Assembly (NCBI GenBank): GCA_016938655.1
Contig: JAFGUG010000045.1
Location: forward strand, 1-64,000
Origin: Thiotrichales bacterium
GTDB taxonomy: Bacteria; Pseudomonadota; Gammaproteobacteria; Thiomicrospirales; Thiomicrospiraceae
DNA length: 64,000 nucleotides
Reading direction: 5' to 3'
A program made the translations under genes and the position numbers. The notes under the pieces are model-generated. The model did no database searches. It was not told where the DNA came from and worked only from the letters and a program-made list of their open reading frames with translations. Below, piece after piece: positions 25,948 to 35,628 of the stretch; within the stretch, counting starts at the first letter, position 1; each line of letters opens with the position of its first letter.

Positions 25948-27633
25948 ATGAATGATAGTCAGCGCATCAAAGCGATTTTAAAAAACAGTCAGGCCGTTAT
26001 TTTCTATTGGCGAGCTGAGGATGGCTGGCCGGTTGAATACGTTTCAGAAAATGTCAGCTTATTTGGCTATCAAGAACAAGATTTTTTGTCTGGGCGCATT
26101 CCCTATTCCAGCATTATTCACCCGGATGATATCGCTCAGGTATTCGAAGAGGTCACAACCTACACACAAACGAAACAAGACGAGTTTCGTCAAGTTTATC
26201 GCGTGCTTGATGCGCAGGGTAAGGTTCGTTGGATTGATGACCGCACGGTGATAGAGCGCGATGAAGCCGGTCATCCTGCCTATTACGTGGGCACCATCAT
26301 AGACATCAGTGACCAGAGAAAAGCGGAACAGTTCAGTCAACTACTCGGCGGCTTGTTAAATGAAAGCAGTGAAGAAGCCTATGTGTTTGAGCGTGATTCA
26401 CTCAAGTTTACCTATCTGAATACCGCTGCCTTAAATAACATAGGGTTCAGCCTTGAAGAGGCCAAAAACTTAACGCCTTTTGATATAAAGGCCGATCTGG
26501 ATTTTGTTGACTTTAAAGAGAAGCTAGCGAACTTAGACGCTTCTAATCAAAAAAATGAATTTGTTGAATTTGAAGCCATTATGAAACGTAAAGATGGCTC
26601 AGAATATTGTGCCGACGTAAAAATTCAACGGGTGTATATTGATGGCCATGCGCACTTTTTTGCGATTGTTCACGACGTTTCTAATCGTAAATATCTTGAA
26701 GAGCAGCGTGAAAAAGAGCATCAGTTTGTGCAAACGGTGATTGATGGTGTGGCCGACTCAATTATGGTTATTCAGCCGGATTATACGGTCAGCATGATGA
26801 ATAAAGCTGCGAAGACGATGCTCGACTTGGCGCCCATACAAAACACGGATTCCCCCAAATGTTACGAGATTTCACACCACCGAAGTAAGCCATGTGACGG
26901 TCAGGCGCACCCTTGTCCATTGCATATGGTGATGCAGTCTAAAACCACGGTTTCGGTGATTCATAATCACGGCAATTCGGACAAAGCGCACTACGTGGAA
27001 TTAACCGCCAAACCACTCTTAAATGATCGGCATGAGGTCTATTCGATTGTGGAGTCCTCTCATGATATTACCAGCCTAATTGAAACCCAAGAATTACTCA
27101 TTGAACAAACCGCGAAAATGTCTCATCAAGCGGGGCACGATAGCTTAACAGGCCTGCCCAATCGACGATTATTTGAAGACCGATTACGGCAAGCACTATT
27201 GCGCTCTAAGCGCACCATTGATTGCTTTGCAGTAGGGCTTATTGATGTGGATAAGTTCAAGCACATTAACGATACCTTTGGCCATTTTGCTGGCGATGAA
27301 GTGTTAGTAGAAGTGGCTAACCGTTTAAGAAATACACTGCGAACCAGCGATACGGTGGCCCGTTTGGGGGGCGATGAGTTTACGGTGATTATTGAATCGA
27401 TTCACTCAGTGGACGGCTTTAAACCCATTTTCGAAAAACTGATCGCAGCCTTTAAAGACCCAATCGAAACGCCTTTTTTTGGATCGATTCCGGTTTCAAT
27501 TAGCGTTGGCGGCAGTGTTTACCCGATTGATGCGCAGGATGAGAGCGACCTTTTAAAGAAAGCCGATTTAGCGTTGTATGAGGTAAAAGCCAAAGGTCGA
27601 AATGGCTATCAGCTGTTTAATGACATGCAATAA
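25948..27633 (+). CDS. Triple-PAS diguanylate cyclase
   Basis: 561 aa from ATG 25948 (the track starts at GTG 25939). PAS1 (~5-130, HPDDIAQVFEEV ... VRWIDDRTVIERDEAG), PAS2 (~135-250) and PAS3 (~260-385) are followed by a GGDEF domain (~395-555). The active site LGGDEFTVIIES is intact. The inhibitory site RTSD lies five residues before GGDEF, so product feedback is expected. PAS3 holds a cysteine cluster, KCYEISHHRSKPCDGQAHPCPL, which could bind metal or respond to redox. No membrane segment is seen, so it is a soluble cytoplasmic sensor-cyclase. It is a single gene ending in a terminator. Confidence 0.92.
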   Translation: MNDSQRIKAILKNSQAVIFYWRAEDGWPVEYVSENVSLFGYQEQDFLSGRIPYSSIIHPDDIAQVFEEVTTYTQTKQDEFRQVYRVLDAQGKVRWIDDRTVIERDEAGHPAYYVGTIIDISDQRKAEQFSQLLGGLLNESSEEAYVFERDSLKFTYLNTAALNNIGFSLEEAKNLTPFDIKADLDFVDFKEKLANLDASNQKNEFVEFEAIMKRKDGSEYCADVKIQRVYIDGHAHFFAIVHDVSNRKYLEEQREKEHQFVQTVIDGVADSIMVIQPDYTVSMMNKAAKTMLDLAPIQNTDSPKCYEISHHRSKPCDGQAHPCPLHMVMQSKTTVSVIHNHGNSDKAHYVELTAKPLLNDRHEVYSIVESSHDITSLIETQELLIEQTAKMSHQAGHDSLTGLPNRRLFEDRLRQALLRSKRTIDCFAVGLIDVDKFKHINDTFGHFAGDEVLVEVANRLRNTLRTSDTVARLGGDEFTVIIESIHSVDGFKPIFEKLIAAFKDPIETPFFGSIPVSISVGGSVYPIDAQDESDLLKKADLALYEVKAKGRNGYQLFNDMQ

Positions 27634-27674
27634 CAGCCAGTTTTGCCCAAGGTAAACTAACTTGGTTAACCATG

Positions 27675-27700
27675 AAGCCCGATTAAGGGCTTTTTTAATT
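27675..27700 (+). terminator. Terminator after the PAS-GGDEF gene
   Basis: AAGCCC-GATTAA-GGGCTT followed by TTTTAATTTTTG. Confidence 0.75.
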
Positions 27701-27794
27701 TTTGTGGTCACAGTGATGGTTTAACGAACCCTTTTATTAAAGGCGTTGGTGAAATCGTACTCTGAGCAATCACGGTGTTTAAAACGAGAAGAGT

Positions 27795-28973
27795 ATGACG
27801 GAAACAAGTTGGGATGTGGTGATCATTGGTGCCGGTGCTTCAGGCTTAATGTGTGCCGCCACCGCAGGGTATCAAGGTAAAAAGGTGTTGTTGTTAGATC
27901 ACGCACCCAAGGCGGCAGCTAAAATTCGTATATCGGGCGGTGGAAAGTGCAACTTTACCAACCTTGAAGTCAGGCCTGCCAACTTTATTTGCAGCAATCC
28001 CCACTTTGTAAAATCAGCCCTGTCTCGTTATCCATCCTCCGCCTTTATTGAGTTGGTTGAGCGTCACGGATTAGAGTATGAGCAGCGTGAGTTAGGTAAG
28101 CTGTTTTGCAAAGCGCGCGCTTCAGATTTGATTCAAATTCTACGCACCGAATGCGATTGGGCGGGGGTGACGGTTCAGGTAAATACCGGTATTCAGGGTG
28201 TTACCTTTAATGAATCAGCAGGGTTTACGGTGTTAACCGATTCAGGCATGGTTTCCTCTGCCAAGCTGGTGGTTGCCACCGGAGCCTTGTCGTTTCCAAA
28301 GCTTAAAGCCACGGGGTTCGGATATGACTTAGCCAAGCAGTTTGGGTTAAAGGTGATTAAACAATCGCCCGGTTTAGTGCCTTTGGTGTTTAGCGGTAAA
28401 TGGCATGAACGTTTTGCAGAACTGAGCGGTTTGGCCATGGATGTCTGTGTAACCGCAGGCGAAAAAAGTTTTAAAGAAGCGGTTTTGTTTACGCACACAA
28501 GTTTGAGTGGTCCCGGTATTTTGCAGGCTTCTAACTACTGGCAAATAGGCGAAAAAATCGAAGTTAACCTGTTGCCCGATGTTGATGTTTACCAATCGTT
28601 GCTGGACTTAAAACAATCAGGTGGTGGGTTAACTAAGTTTTTAAATCAGTACTGGCCAAAACGTTTTACCCAGATGTGGTTAGAAGTGCATCCATTAGAG
28701 GATATTGCTAACGCCTCTAATGAAGCGTTAAAGATGCATGCTGAACAGATCACGCATTGGGCGCTGTATCCTGAAAAAACCGCAGGCTACGATAAAGCGG
28801 AGGTGACCTTAGGCGGCATTGATACCGATGAGGTGTCATCTAAAACGTTTGAAGCCAAAAAACAAGCAGGCCTGTATTTTATTGGCGAAGTGTTGGATGT
28901 AACCGGCCAGTTAGGGGGGTATAACTTTCAGTGGGCGTGGGCGTCAGGCGTGGCTTGCGGATTGGCTTTGTAG
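27795..28973 (+). CDS. HI0933/BaiN-family FAD-dependent oxidoreductase
   Basis: 392 aa. The N-terminal dinucleotide-binding motif is VVIIGAGASGLMCAATAGYQG, followed by the family signature AAAKIRISGGGKCNFTN. The C-terminus has the second family block AGLYFIGEVLDVTGQLGGYNFQWAWASG. These flavoproteins (YhiN/BaiN type) are widespread; physiological substrates are mostly unknown. It stands alone. Confidence 0.88.
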   Translation: MTETSWDVVIIGAGASGLMCAATAGYQGKKVLLLDHAPKAAAKIRISGGGKCNFTNLEVRPANFICSNPHFVKSALSRYPSSAFIELVERHGLEYEQRELGKLFCKARASDLIQILRTECDWAGVTVQVNTGIQGVTFNESAGFTVLTDSGMVSSAKLVVATGALSFPKLKATGFGYDLAKQFGLKVIKQSPGLVPLVFSGKWHERFAELSGLAMDVCVTAGEKSFKEAVLFTHTSLSGPGILQASNYWQIGEKIEVNLLPDVDVYQSLLDLKQSGGGLTKFLNQYWPKRFTQMWLEVHPLEDIANASNEALKMHAEQITHWALYPEKTAGYDKAEVTLGGIDTDEVSSKTFEAKKQAGLYFIGEVLDVTGQLGGYNFQWAWASGVACGLAL

Positions 28974-29031
28974 GTCTTAGCCAGTTGGCGCTGAAATCGG
29001 TATAATAATCGCCATATTTATACGGGACAGA

Positions 29032-29487
29032 ATGAGCATGAATTTATTGAATTTAGACGAAGCGCAACGCGCACCTTTTTCCAGAATAGTCGCCGGCCTA
29101 GTGCGTGACAAAAGCATTGACCCACAAGAGATTTTTATGAATGTTTTAGAAAGCCAAGAAGCGCCAGAGATGAACTACTGGATGACGTTGGTGTTAACAC
29201 AAGAGCACTTTGTGTCACCTCAACGAGAAGTGGCGAAAGATGCGGCCGGTGAGCCGGTTAAACCTTTACAGGCGGCCTGTATTTTGCAAAATATAGGCAT
29301 GGTAGCCGCTTTGCTTGAGCTAAATGCTTTTACCGGCAGTGTGACTGGGCGTGATTTTCAGTTGTGCGCACGCATTGCTTCGCAGCATGAGGATCAAGCT
29401 GTGTTGGGGTTATTAATGAAATATGCGCAAGACATGGATGCACTTGAACCGTTTATGCGCACCTTACAAGGCGCTACCTTGCAATAG
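29032..29487 (+). CDS. Conserved-looking protein of unknown function
   Basis: 151 aa, not recognised. It is predicted largely helical, without signal peptide or membrane segment. The middle (LQAACILQNIGMVAALLELNAFTG) followed by RDFQLCARIASQHEDQAVLGLLMKYAQ loosely resembles paired helices of ankyrin-type repeats. A TATAAT hexamer at 29001 lies upstream and GGGACAG provides a plausible ribosome-binding site. It lies between the BaiN-like gene and the peroxiredoxin gene but has a clear spacer on both sides. Confidence 0.65.
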   Translation: MSMNLLNLDEAQRAPFSRIVAGLVRDKSIDPQEIFMNVLESQEAPEMNYWMTLVLTQEHFVSPQREVAKDAAGEPVKPLQAACILQNIGMVAALLELNAFTGSVTGRDFQLCARIASQHEDQAVLGLLMKYAQDMDALEPFMRTLQGATLQ

Positions 29488-29515
29488 TCTGATGAATCAT
29501 AATTTCAAAGGTTGG

Positions 29516-29534
29516 CGATAGTTAAATACTATCG
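29516..29534. promoter_or_regulatory. OxyR-like operator palindrome upstream of the peroxiredoxin gene
   Basis: CGATAGTTAAATACTATCG has 7-bp inverted arms and contains ATAG-N7-CTAT, the spacing of one OxyR half-element. Its centre lies about 65 bp upstream of the start predicted from the promoter at 29555-29583. Confidence 0.5.
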
Positions 29535-29554
29535 AAGTCTTTTAAACAATTGAT

Positions 29555-29583
29555 TTTACTAATTGGGTTGGGCTGGTTAAAAT
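29555..29583 (+). promoter_or_regulatory. Candidate sigma-70 promoter of the peroxiredoxin-glutaredoxin gene
   Basis: TTTACT, a 17-nt spacer and TAAAAT. The position fits activation from the palindrome just upstream. Confidence 0.45.
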
Positions 29584-29638
29584 GCTCACAAGTCAAAATT
29601 GACGCGTAAATAATTTATCACTTAGGAGAGATATCAAC

Positions 29639-30376
29639 ATGGCATTAGTTAACATTGAAGGTCAAAAAGTTCCATCCGTTACATTCCGTACCCGTCAGAA
29701 TGACGAGTGGGTTAACGTCACTTCAGACGAACTGTTTTCTGGTAAAACAGTTGCAGTCTTTTCTTTACCTGGTGCGTTCACCCCAACGTGTTCTTCAAGT
29801 CACCTACCTCGTTTTAACGAATTAGCAGCGACATTTAAAGCGAACGGTGTTGATGAAATCATTTGTATGTCTGTTAATGACACGTTTGTTATGAACGCTT
29901 GGGCAGAAGATCAAGAGTCTGACAATGTAACGCTAATTCCAGATGGTAACGGTGAGTTCACAGATGGTATGGGCATGCTGGTTGATAAGACAGATCTAGG
30001 ATTTGGTATGCGTTCATGGCGCTATTCAATGGTTGTTAAAGATGGCGTAATCGACAAAATGTTCATCGAACCAGAAGTACCAGGTGACCCATTTGAAGTG
30101 TCTGATGCAGATACGATGCTTGCTTATATCAACCCAGAAGCAAAAGCACCACGCGTTGCCACTATCTTTACTAAAACGGGCTGCCCATTCTGCGCTAAAG
30201 CGAAAGTAATGCTTGAAGCAAACGGTATCTCTTATGAAGAGATCCTGATCTCTAACCACGGTCCAAGTTCAAAAACACTACGCGCGGTTGCTCAAGCGGG
30301 CACAGTGCCACAAGTGTTTATTGAAGGTGAATTGATTGGTGGGTCTGACGATCTAGAAGTGTTCTTAGCTAAGTAA
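29639..30376 (+). CDS. Hybrid peroxiredoxin-glutaredoxin
   Basis: 245 aa. Residues 1-165 are a Prx5-type peroxiredoxin with peroxidatic Cys51 in [17 protein letters not shown]. Residues ~170-245 are a glutaredoxin with CPFC (Cys182/Cys185) in [18 protein letters not shown]. The fusion reduces hydrogen and alkyl peroxides with glutathione, as in the Haemophilus PGdx family. A strong AGGAGA site precedes ATG 29639. Glutathione reductase, which regenerates its reductant, is the next gene. Codon use here is enriched in preferred codons, suggesting high expression. Confidence 0.95.
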   Translation: MALVNIEGQKVPSVTFRTRQNDEWVNVTSDELFSGKTVAVFSLPGAFTPTCSSSHLPRFNELAATFKANGVDEIICMSVNDTFVMNAWAEDQESDNVTLIPDGNGEFTDGMGMLVDKTDLGFGMRSWRYSMVVKDGVIDKMFIEPEVPGDPFEVSDADTMLAYINPEAKAPRVATIFTKTGCPFCAKAKVMLEANGISYEEILISNHGPSSKTLRAVAQAGTVPQVFIEGELIGGSDDLEVFLAK

Positions 30377-30404
30377 TTTGTTAAGACACGTTAAATGTTC
30401 TTTT

Positions 30405-30430
30405 AAAACTCAGCAGGCCTGCTGGGTTTT
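30405..30430. repeat. Dispersed palindrome in the prx-gor spacer (terminator-like hairpin)
   Basis: AAAACTCAGCAGG / CCTGCTGGGTTTT forms a 26-bp near-perfect inverted repeat with AGCAGGCCTGCT at its centre. It could also act as a terminator or attenuator between prx-grx and gor. Confidence 0.75.
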
Positions 30431-30531
30431 GAGAGTGCACTATTTGCATTAATTGCAAATGAAAGAGGGTTCAATTGCGTTTTAGCTTGAGCCCTTTTTC
30501 ATTTGTGAACCCAAATAAACAAGGAACCCTA

Positions 30532-31887
30532 ATGAAATACGATTACGATGTGATTGCAATTGGTGCCGGAAGTGGCGGTTTATCTGTTGTCGAACGAGCG
30601 GCAGAGTACGGTAAAAAATGTGCGGTTGTTGAGGCCAAAAAACTTGGTGGAACTTGTGTAAACATTGGTTGTGTGCCAAAGAAAGTGATGTGGTTTGGTG
30701 CGCATATCGCTGAAGCACTTCGTGATGCGCCGGACTTTGGGTTTCACGTGGAACAAAAAGGTTTTGATTGGCATACGTTGGTTGAAAAGCGTGAACAGTA
30801 CATCAACAATATTACCACTTGGTACGATGGCTACATTACCGACAAGGGCATTGATATTCTGCACGGGTGGGGAAGCTTTGTAGATCAGCATACGGTGATG
30901 GTGGACGGTAAGACTTACACCGCTGAGACCATTGTGATTGCACCAGGCGGTACCCCGCTGATTCCGCTTGAAACTGAGAACGCAGAATTAGGATTAACCT
31001 CTGATGGATTCTTTCAATTAACTGAACAGCCAAAAAAAGTGGCCGTTATTGGTAGTGGTTACATTGCTGTTGAGTTAGCCGGTGTTTTCCAGGCTTTGGG
31101 GTCTGATACGACCTTAATCAGCCGAAAAGATTTAGTGTTGCGCGGGTTTGATGACATGATTCGTGAAACCTTAACCGATGCGATGTTAGAGAGCGGCTGT
31201 AAAAAAGAGTACCACTTTGCCGTTAAGAAACTAGAGCGCATGGAAGACGGCACCATTACGATTCATAGTACGGACGATCAGCACGTCTCTGGTTTTGATC
31301 AAGTGGTTTGGGCCGTTGGGCGTACTACCTTAATTGAGCCACTAGCACTCGAAAAAGCGGGTTTATCAGCAAATGGGAAAGGGTTTATTGAAGTTGACGA
31401 TTGCCATAAAACATCGGTGGATAATATTTATGCGATTGGTGATGTAACGGGTCAGCCACAATTAACGCCGGTAGCGATTCGTGCCGGACGATACTTGGCA
31501 GAGCGTTTATACAATAATAAGCCTCACTTAAAGCTCGATTTAAGCTCAGTGCCAACGGTTATCTTTTCACACCCACCTGTCGGAACCGTTGGTTTGGCAG
31601 AGCATGATGCACGAAGAGAATATGGGCATGATAATGTTAAGGTTTACACTTCAAGCTTTACACCGATGCGTTATGCATTTACCAAGCACCAAATTAAAAC
31701 AGCCTTAAAGCTTGTTGTGACCGGAGAAGAAGAGAAGGTTGTGGGTATTCACATTGTCGGTGACGGTGCAGATGAGATGTTACAAGGGTTTGCGGTTGCC
31801 GTGCAAATGGGCGCAACAAAAGCGGACTTGGATGCCACCATTGCGATTCACCCTTCAAGTTCTGAAGAGCTAGTTACCATGCGTTAA
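30532..31887 (+). CDS. gor: Glutathione reductase
   Basis: 451 aa from ATG 30532, with AAGGAA upstream; the track start at 30475 has no ribosome-binding site. Length equals E. coli Gor. FAD-binding [21 protein letters not shown], redox disulfide [16 protein letters not shown] (Cys42/Cys47), NADPH-binding [21 protein letters not shown] and C-terminal [12 protein letters not shown] with the catalytic His-Glu are all intact. It reduces GSSG with NADPH in the cytoplasm. It probably works with the peroxiredoxin-glutaredoxin upstream, from which it is separated by a palindromic hairpin. Confidence 0.96.
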   Translation: MKYDYDVIAIGAGSGGLSVVERAAEYGKKCAVVEAKKLGGTCVNIGCVPKKVMWFGAHIAEALRDAPDFGFHVEQKGFDWHTLVEKREQYINNITTWYDGYITDKGIDILHGWGSFVDQHTVMVDGKTYTAETIVIAPGGTPLIPLETENAELGLTSDGFFQLTEQPKKVAVIGSGYIAVELAGVFQALGSDTTLISRKDLVLRGFDDMIRETLTDAMLESGCKKEYHFAVKKLERMEDGTITIHSTDDQHVSGFDQVVWAVGRTTLIEPLALEKAGLSANGKGFIEVDDCHKTSVDNIYAIGDVTGQPQLTPVAIRAGRYLAERLYNNKPHLKLDLSSVPTVIFSHPPVGTVGLAEHDARREYGHDNVKVYTSSFTPMRYAFTKHQIKTALKLVVTGEEEKVVGIHIVGDGADEMLQGFAVAVQMGATKADLDATIAIHPSSSEELVTMR

Positions 31888-31906
31888 ATTGCATAAGCTT
31901 ACTTCA

Positions 31907-31939
31907 TAAAAAAGGCCTGAATGTTCAGGCCTTTTTTGT
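31907..31939. terminator. Terminator of gor, possibly bidirectional
   Basis: AAAAAAGGCCTGA-ATGT-TCAGGCCTTTTTT stem-loop. It also lies at the 3' side of the convergent PilZ gene. Confidence 0.9.
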
Positions 31940-31957
31940 ATCAGAGGGTTGAGTCGC

Positions 31958-32332
31958 TTACAGCTTTCGGTTGCTGTTAAGCTCTTCATGCATTATGGAG
32001 AGTTTTTTGAGTAGTTGGCGGTATTCAAACGTCACTTTATTTAACTTTCCACCAATGCTGAATTCAAATTGATCTTCGTCGGGGGTGACTCGGACAATCA
32101 AAATAGGGATGTCGTATTGAATGGTTTCGTCTTCAATGTCTACTTCAAAGATTAATTCCACTTCCTCATTAATTCTTAAAGGCTGACTGCTTAAAAACCC
32201 GACACCACTTGCCGAGAAGTTGATGATGGTTGTGTAAAAGCGCTCATTGTTAAGTTTTAGAATTGAAGAGCGATGTGCTGGGTAACGAATGTCACGGCGC
32301 TTTTCGTTTGTAAAACCTGAGTTTTGTGGCAT
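31958..32332 (-). CDS. PilZ-domain protein (c-di-GMP receptor), second of a tandem pair
   Basis: 124 aa. The c-di-GMP-binding signature is present: RRDIR (RxxxR) at the start of the domain and NFSASG (N/DxSxxG) about 30 residues later. A good site (GGAAGG) precedes the ATG. The protein is one soluble PilZ domain with a short C-terminal helical tail. It lies 82 nt downstream of a second PilZ gene on the same strand. The downstream target cannot be told. Confidence 0.88.
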   Translation of the reverse strand: MPQNSGFTNEKRRDIRYPAHRSSILKLNNERFYTTIINFSASGVGFLSSQPLRINEEVELIFEVDIEDETIQYDIPILIVRVTPDEDQFEFSIGGKLNKVTFEYRQLLKKLSIMHEELNSNRKL

Positions 32333-32414
32333 CTTGTAAACCTTCCTAAGTAAAATTTGCTATTCACACTATAGCACAGGGCTTGTATTTTTAAGCTAGT
32401 TTTATGTTTGTTGG

Positions 32415-32741
32415 TTAGCGACTAGCTAACTGATTATAAAGTTGGGTGTAGGCCTGAGTGGTTATGTCAAATTGCACGCCGATGTGACATTTGTGATTAA
32501 GGTGTGTGCAATGTTTCACTTCTGCTTTGAACTGAAACGGATAAATCTCTTTATTCGCGATAATATCAAAGTGCACTTCAATAAAATCGTTGTCGAGTGA
32601 TTCAATATCGGCAATAAATCCAATGCCGTTTGAAGAGAAATCGGTCATTGTGGCATAACTATTATGCTTGTCATGTAAATAGACCACAGGACGGCTTGAA
32701 GGGAGTCGTTTAGCGGTTCTTTGTTCTGCTTTCATGGACAT
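32415..32741 (-). CDS. PilZ-domain protein (c-di-GMP receptor), first of a tandem pair
   Basis: 108 aa. RTAKR fits RxxxR and DFSSNG fits DxSxxG, so ligand binding should be intact. The two adjacent PilZ proteins differ substantially outside the motifs, so this is an old duplication or a functional pairing. The ribosome-binding site is weak. The 215-bp gap upstream (32742-32956) is AT-rich and contains only a doubtful 62-codon ORF on the minus strand. Confidence 0.85.
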   Translation of the reverse strand: MSMKAEQRTAKRLPSSRPVVYLHDKHNSYATMTDFSSNGIGFIADIESLDNDFIEVHFDIIANKEIYPFQFKAEVKHCTHLNHKCHIGVQFDITTQAYTQLYNQLASR

Positions 32742-32956
32742 TTATTCTGAAGTAATTTTTGATAATTATAGCTACTTTTTATTAAATGCTTTCCGTCACA
32801 GTAATCAATAATTTTTGGGGTAGGGAAGTGCCTGTTTATGATTTTTCGCTTAGTAATAAACGCTAATAACAAGATAATTAAATGTAAGGTTGGGTAAAAT
32901 GTTCCACCAATATCAATCATTTATCAATATAAATTAATAAAAGAGGGTTTGGTTTT

Positions 32957-33487
32957 ATGACGATTCGTAATTATTTGACGTTTTCACCTGTGCTGGCAAA
33001 AACGAGCTGGGTTGATGAATCGGCCGTTGTGATCGGTAAGTGTGTGCTGCATGAAGATGCCAGTGTTTGGCCCAACGCTACTTTACGCGGTGATGTGAAT
33101 GATATTGTTATTGGCGAACGTTCAAATGTACAAGATGGCAGTGTGCTCCACACTACGCACGAGAGTGCTGCTTCTAAAGGTTCAAAATGTATTGTAGGCA
33201 ACGATGTGACGATTGGTCACAATGTGGTGCTACATGGTTGTGTTATTGAGGACGAGTGCTTAATTGGTATGGGTTCGGTGGTACTGGATAATGCGGTTGT
33301 TCAAAAAAACGTTTTAGTAGGCGCAAATAGTTTAGTGCCACCAGGAAAGGTATTGGAGAGTGGTTACCTGTATGTGGGGTCACCCGTAAAACAGGCGCGT
33401 GCCTTAACTGAGAAAGAGTTAGCCTTTTTTAAATATTCTGCACAGCATTACGTAAAGTTAAAAAATGATTATCAGCAAGCGGAGTAA
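32957..33487 (+). CDS. yrdA: Gamma-carbonic anhydrase-like hexapeptide-repeat protein
   Basis: 176 aa. It has left-handed beta-helix repeats (VIGKCVLHEDASVWPNATLRGDVNDIVIGERSNVQDGSVLH, then GNDVTIGHNVVLHGCVIEDECLIGMGSVVLD). Candidate metal-binding His residues are in VLHTTHE and TIGHNVVLHG. It resembles E. coli YrdA, whose enzymatic activity is uncertain. It is convergent with aroE; a yrdA-aroE neighbourhood is also found in E. coli. A 26-bp perfect palindrome lies between the two stop codons. Confidence 0.9.
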   Translation: MTIRNYLTFSPVLAKTSWVDESAVVIGKCVLHEDASVWPNATLRGDVNDIVIGERSNVQDGSVLHTTHESAASKGSKCIVGNDVTIGHNVVLHGCVIEDECLIGMGSVVLDNAVVQKNVLVGANSLVPPGKVLESGYLYVGSPVKQARALTEKELAFFKYSAQHYVKLKNDYQQAE

Positions 33488-33506
33488 TGATTGGTTGGTT
33501 TGAGTT

Positions 33507-33532
33507 CAATATGAGCAGGCCTGCTCATATTG
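33507..33532. repeat. 26-bp perfect palindrome between yrdA and aroE
   Basis: CAATATGAGCAGG / CCTGCTCATATTG is a perfect inverted repeat built on AGCAGGCCTGCT. It sits where a bidirectional terminator for the convergent genes would be expected; a TTTT follows on the plus strand. Confidence 0.85.
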
Positions 33533-33553
33533 GGGTTTTAAAACCGCTTTGAT

Positions 33554-34393
33554 TTAACTTTGCTGCATTTGTTCACGTACGGTTTGAATAACCGGTGCAG
33601 TTTCAGGGCGAACACCTCGCCATAGATAAAACGCCTCTGCGGCTTGTCCCACCAACATGCCCAAGCCATCCATGGTTTGACAGTTTGGTTGCGCTTGGTG
33701 CGCCCAATCCATAAAAACCGTGGGTTTTTGACCATACATCATGTCGTACACCAACGAATTTTCGCCAATAACCTCCGCTGAAACCGGTGGTAATTTGCCC
33801 TCTAAACTCGCAGAGGTGCCGTTGATAATAATATCGTAGTGCTGAGCAGGAATGTCTTCCCAGCCACTCGCAGAGATCGGAATGTCGGTGATAAAACGTT
33901 TACCCAAAACATCAGCACGATGTGCGGTACGATTTGCAATGTGAATGGTGGCCGGCAGTTTGTCAATTAAGGGGCCTAAAATCCCTTGAACGGCACCACC
34001 CGCCCCAAGAATAAGCACCTTCTGGTTTTTGAACAAGCGGTCGCCATTTAGTTCTATGTCATTAATTAAGCCAATGCCATCGGTGTTGTCGCCAGTGATG
34101 GTGCCGTCTTCATTAAAGATATAGGTATTTACAGCGTGAGCCGTTTGAGCACGTTCTGTCAATTGGTCAGCCGTTTCAAACGCATCGAGTTTATAGGGCA
34201 CGGTAATATTAATCCCTTTATAACCTTGGTTTTTAAAGTCAGCAATCGCCCATTGAAAACTCGAATCGTCAGTGTCCACCAAAATGGCTTCATAAGAGAG
34301 GTCTTGCTGAGTTTGTTCTGCAAACAAGCGGTGAATCATAGGGGATTTTGAGTGGCCAATTGGGTAACCAATTACCGCATAACGATCAGTCAT
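33554..34393 (-). CDS. aroE: Shikimate dehydrogenase
   Basis: 279 aa. It reduces 3-dehydroshikimate with NADPH. The shikimate-binding VIGYPIGHSKSPMIHRLF and catalytic-lysine segment NITVPYKLDAFE are intact. The NADP-binding loop is LILGAGGAVQGILGPL, and the C-terminal GLGMLVGQAAEAFYLW is typical. It lies 82 nt downstream of hemB on the same strand and may share its transcript. Confidence 0.96.
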   Translation of the reverse strand: MTDRYAVIGYPIGHSKSPMIHRLFAEQTQQDLSYEAILVDTDDSSFQWAIADFKNQGYKGINITVPYKLDAFETADQLTERAQTAHAVNTYIFNEDGTITGDNTDGIGLINDIELNGDRLFKNQKVLILGAGGAVQGILGPLIDKLPATIHIANRTAHRADVLGKRFITDIPISASGWEDIPAQHYDIIINGTSASLEGKLPPVSAEVIGENSLVYDMMYGQKPTVFMDWAHQAQPNCQTMDGLGMLVGQAAEAFYLWRGVRPETAPVIQTVREQMQQS

Positions 34394-34475
34394 AGGTTTT
34401 GTCTATTTGTTTATTGGATGTTTAAGGGTTTTGCTCAGTTAATATTAACTGAGCAAATTAAGGACACGTTTAACT

Positions 34476-35498
<1,023 letters not shown>

Positions 35499-35628
35499 CT
35501 AATTAACGATTGCTGAATGATACTATCCAACACCAAATTTTGCACGGCTTAACATTAAAGCCCTTAAAATACGGATTAATGTTTTTAGATAGTTTATGGG
35601 TTTCGTTTTTATAGAGAAGGAAAGTATT

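Noticed and set aside
30475-30531. N-terminal extension of Gor
   Set aside because: No ribosome-binding site; ATG 30532 with AAGGAA gives the E. coli length.
32732-32920. 62-codon minus-strand ORF upstream of the PilZ pair
   Set aside because: No ribosome-binding site and no recognisable features; overlaps the PilZ start.
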